Origin: Stercorarius parasiticus
Taxonomy: Eukaryota > Chordata > Aves > Charadriiformes > Stercorariidae
Assembly (NCBI GenBank): GCA_013396915.1
Contig: VWZL01001963.1
Span: forward strand, 1-64,000
Reading direction: 5' to 3'
DNA length: 64,000 nucleotides
Shown here: piece by piece, positions 60,088 through 64,000 of the stretch
Layout: the number at the start of each line of letters is the position of its first letter
Position numbering within the stretch: position 1 is the stretch's first letter
Notes under the pieces: model-generated
Seen by the model: only the letters and a program-made list of their open reading frames with translations
Databases searched by the model: none
Told to the model about the DNA's origin: nothing
Position numbers and translations under genes: made by a program

Positions 60088-62989
60088 ATGATACACAGCA
60101 GCTTCAGTGTGCCTAGGAGTGTTTCACAACTGTAAAGTCTAATGGTAGAGAATGGCCTGCTTCCACTACATTATGTTCCCTTCCCCTGTGGAAAAGTGAC
60201 CATACACAAAACAAGTTGGGAATGGGCCCCAGGCTGTGCTACATCTTGATCCGTACATGGGACTTGTATGGAAATGTACAAGATGGCCTGTGCACAAGCT
60301 ATGCCAGGGAGCATCACTGTTCCCAGGGACATTCTTTGGCACTATTTATTTCAACGGGAAAGATATGGCTTGAAAACCAAGCTGCAGTCCTATGCCCAGC
60401 GGCAGGAAGCAGAAAAATTTGTTATTCACACGGTGGTTATTCACAAGTTAAAGAATGAAGCACAGGGACTAATTAGTCTTGAGTATCGAATTAAATTCAC
60501 TTTCATGGGTTTGGGGTGGGGGATATTGTCAAAGGCATTTTTAATTGCTCAGTTACAGTTGAAACTGACTGAAGTTAACAACTATTTATACATATCTTTA
60601 AAAATCAGGCCCTACATGAAAAATGGAAATAAGTCACCTTTCCTTCTGTTTATTTGTTTTGCATCAGAGTATCACAGTAAGGAGAACAAAAAGCTTAATC
60701 AAATCCTTCCTAACATAAACTTTCCAAGAAGTGCTTAGAAGGGGACATACAAGGGTTGGGGGGGAAGGAAATGCAGTCCTCTCTAACCCCTGAAATTAAC
60801 CATTTCTTAAAGAATGGTCACTAATTCACTGTGTAAGTCTGGGACTCGGGAAGCAGAGGATCCATCTCCTTTGCGCAGTCAGTGATGGTGTGTTTCTGGG
60901 CTAGTAACCCCGTACAGGTGTCATGAGACAGAGCAGTGCAGTGTTGCAACCAAGAATCAGTGTAGATACGCCAGCATTCCATACCCCCATTTTATTTTGG
61001 GATAAGCCATAGTCTCATCCTAACTTTGGACATGTCATTTCATTTTGCCAGGTCTCTAATTTTCCACCTTTTTATATATTTAAATGTGTTTTTTTATACG
61101 TGTTATCTTTTCTAAAATACTTTGTGCATTACTGGTGCATTCCATTTTTGCTGTTGCAGTTCATATTATGAAGCAATATATTGTTACCAATAGACCCATT
61201 GAATTATACATTTAATAACTTATGATGATTATTCATACTGTGGTTGTACTCCAAGACTTCAATCAAAGGAATGATTCCATAGTGCAAGATGCTGTACAAG
61301 CCATAGATTTTCCCTCTATAGTCCTTAGGGAGGTTAACAAAAGAAGATCTGAGTAGTAAAAAAAAGTAAATTGAAATTAATTTTTTGCAATCTTTTTTCT
61401 TCTTTTTTAACTAGAAAAAACACTGTGACAATAGCAAGAGTCACAGTTGAACAAGTTCCAGGATCAAGCAGACTTGAAAATGGCGTTTCAGCTGCTGGTC
61501 AAATTTTAGTTTGATCCATCAGTTGAAGCATTCCTAATCAAACTGTTCAGAGTCTTTTTAAGCCTGCTTGACTCATCGCTATTCATGAAGGTGAAATCAT
61601 TTCACGTGCAAAATTAGAATGACCTACTTGATAAGTCTGTGATAAAAATGTAGCTGACTACAGCAGAGATGCAGCACTTGGACCTGAGAGATAAGTCAGA
61701 TTGAATGAAGCACTTCTTTTCCATTGGCTTGGAAGGTCAAGGAGAAGAGGCAGAACTTGGGTGTGATACTCTTTTCTATAACAATGAGCGTATGTTTTCT
61801 TATCTTACTGAAAATGGAAATTTGCAAAGAAAATGGATCACCTCTGAGGAAATAATTTTTAATATTTATGTTAGCACTTTATTTAATATTTAGGATAAGA
61901 TGAAGAGTATTTTTTCATGAGTCTTTACTGATGAAACAATGGAATTTGACACACTTTTGAAAACCATTAACATGTACATTGAAATAAATCTGCAGTGCTT
62001 GCATTTCTTCCTTGATTTTTTTTTGAGGAATTGTAACTGTCGCATATAGATTAACAAATCTACATGCACGGCGCTTCAGATCAGACAAAATACTACAGCT
62101 GGTAGAATAACTTCATTAATATCCTTGTCAGGTTTTTCTTTTGTTTATTTGCTTTGTTTTTAATCAAAATGAAAAATACTTCAGAGAATACCAAATTTCC
62201 TTTCACTTCTGTGATTCTAGGGTTTGCTTTGTTTCTTTTTTTTAAGGGGGTGCATCATGCTTTCAAGGAAAATACTGTCAAAAATGAGAGCTTTTTTTTT
62301 ATTTTTCCAGTGAAATGCCTCCTGGAAAAGAATAACATTTATTTTACCAACTTTGTAAATGCCCGTTTCTAGTAGCATAAATTATGCTGTGCATATTCTA
62401 ATGCCCATGTCACCAAGCGTATTTAATCTCACTCTGACAGTACTCTGAGCCAACCAAAAGCCATGTAGCCACATAGCCATTGCAAAGGAAAGCAAATTAT
62501 CTCTGAGACTCTTGGCTTTTCCTGTGTCCCAAAAATCTTTTGAAATTGTTTCTGTACTAAGGTTTATTGGCCGAGGTTTGGCATGTCAGTATCGTGCTAA
62601 CATCGTTAAATGATTCCTGGATCCAAATTAGACGTTGTCATGCAGTACATAATAAAGCTGTGTCCTAGTTTATTCAGTCATATTTTGAATCCTTCATGGA
62701 GTTAAAACTTGATTCCTGATCTCCTAATTCCCATGCTAAAGCCTTATGCACAGACCAGCTTAAGACCAGCTTTACACGAATTGGCCTTGCCAACAAAAAA
62801 CATGCAAAATCTTTCCAAAAGAGAAAACATGATTGTGACTAGTACAGGGTGCAGAAACTTTGCACTTTGGTCGTATGCCTCCCTCTTTTCTCACCTGTCT
62901 CCTGGAAATGGATGTGACTTTTCTATTAAAGCCATTTTTAGTTATATAATGAAAATACTGATTTATTTTTTCCTGTTGTTGTTGACTGC
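60088..62989. other. unique stretch without supported gene
   Basis: A 156-codon frame at 60268-60738 has no recognised motif and no splice support. 61040-61110 and 62000-62340 are AT-rich with T-runs. Nothing else stands out. Confidence 0.55.
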
Positions 62990-63449
62990 AATCATAGAAT
63001 CATAGAATTGTTAGAGTTGGAAGGGACCTTAAAGGTCATCCAGTTCCAACCCCCTGCCATGGGCAGGGACACCTCCCACTAGACCAGGTTGCTCAAAGCC
63101 CCATCCAGCCTGGCCTTGAGCACTTCCAGGGATGGGGTATCCACAGCTTCTCTGGGTAGCCTGTGCCTGTGCATTACCACCCTCAGAGTAATGGATTTCT
63201 TCCTAATATCTAATCTAAATTTCCCCTTTTTCAGTTTAAAACCATTACCCCTCGTCCTATCATTACACTCCCTGAAAAAGAGTCCCTCCCTATCTTTCCT
63301 GTAGGCCCCCTTCAGGCACTGGAAGGCTGCTATAAGGTCTCTCTGGAGCCTTCTCTTCACTAGGCTGAACAACCCCAACTTTCTCAGCCTGTCTTCATAG
63401 GAGAGGTGCTCCAGCCCTCTGGACTTGCTCCAACAGGTCTTTCTTATAT
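62990..63449 (-). mobile_element. CR1 LINE, 460 bp, low divergence
   Basis: It starts ATCATAGAATCATAGAATTG and shares the TTGTTAGAGTTGGAAGGGAC terminus with the copy at 59648. It runs through the UTR and ORF2 end. Near 63420 about 20 bp (ATCATCTTCGTGGCCCTCCT-type segment) are lost before GGACTTGCTCCAACAGGTC, and the 5' break is at about 63449. A minus-strand remnant of about 95 codons (63079-63378) keeps FQCLKGAYRKDREGLFFREC and RLPREAVDTPSLEVLK. Confidence 0.97.
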
Positions 63450-64000
63450 GCTCTGCAAATGGAATAATCCCACTTCCACCTAAGCAAGAAAATAATCTGA
63501 GATGAAATTTGAAAATATGATTATCAAAAGTAGCCTTTTAAATTCATACTTTTTAAATTTTACTGCCAGCCATTTCAAAGACATAAAGTACACCAAAGTC
63601 CTGTTTTTTTTTAATGGGAGTTGCATTTAGTCACATGAATCGGGAACTGGTTCTACCTCGTTGAGATGATCTTCACCTTTTCCATGTCAGTCAAAACCTG
63701 AAGAGAGTTTAATCTGTGGGCTCCAACTGAGTTTTAAAAACTTCTTTAACTCCCTGAATATTTGTGTTTCCTGTAGCCAATTATCTCAGATGTGTAACCT
63801 TATCAAAGGACTTTTGAAACTCAAAGTTGATGGCAACCCCTGTGGTTTGCACATCTCACCATAGCAGGAATAACTTCAGAAATGTATTATCTGTTTCTTT
63901 GCTCTGCAAATTCCATTCTGATGCACCTAGAAATATGATCACTATCATGGATAGCTTTTTATCTCCCTCTATTATAAAAGAAACAAACAAAGCACTTCGG
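63450..64000. other. unique sequence to window end
   Basis: No repeat or exon is recognised in these 550 bp. Confidence 0.5.

Noticed and set aside
60268..60738. 156-codon open frame
   Set aside because: No domain, no splice signals and an unremarkable composition; it is probably chance.

Overview
The window looks like AT-rich, gene-poor nuclear DNA from a bird, probably intronic or intergenic. The evidence is fifteen copies of the CR1 LINE, recognised by the avian 3' terminus built on repeats of ATTCTATG and by ORF2 C-terminal reading frames. Three LTRs of types familiar from avian endogenous retroviruses support this. No bacterial operon, CRISPR array, rRNA or tRNA gene was seen. Species and chromosome cannot be named from the sequence, and no complete protein-coding gene can be supported.

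Layout. 1-10 kb: mostly unique AT-rich DNA with CR1 copies at 462 and 8264. 10-11 kb: a short CR1 followed by the 3' part of an ERV LTR. 11-22 kb: unique sequence with short tandem repeats and low-confidence exon candidates at 13586, 17517 and 19537. 22-28.2 kb: four CR1 copies, two of which share an unexpected 26-bp flank. 28-33.8 kb: unique DNA with an enhancer-like block near 30.6-31.06 kb, twin hairpins at 31.7 kb and exon candidates at 31124 and 32344. 33.8-40 kb: two CR1 copies, a microexon candidate at 38625, and an LTR whose centre is replaced by a CR1 that lacks its own 3' end. 40-48 kb: unique DNA and a CR1 with large internal losses, one of them marked by the only N (43144). 48.1-48.75 kb: a well-defined solo LTR with a 5-bp target-site duplication. 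48.7-56 kb: unique DNA and an exon-like open segment at 55504. 56-64 kb: four CR1 copies, including one lacking its 3' end whose reverse transcriptase active site reads FAND.

The transposable elements are inactive remains: truncated, frameshifted or solo. The exon candidates rest only on splice-site strings and open frames. Some are phase-compatible in order (17517, 19537, 31124, 32344, 38625), which would fit one plus-strand gene crossing the window, but I recognise none of the encoded peptides and chance is a serious alternative. I found no convincing new biological system. The best leads are the chimeric LTR/CR1, the shared CR1 flank, the N-marked junction, the enhancer-like blocks and the possible exon chain.
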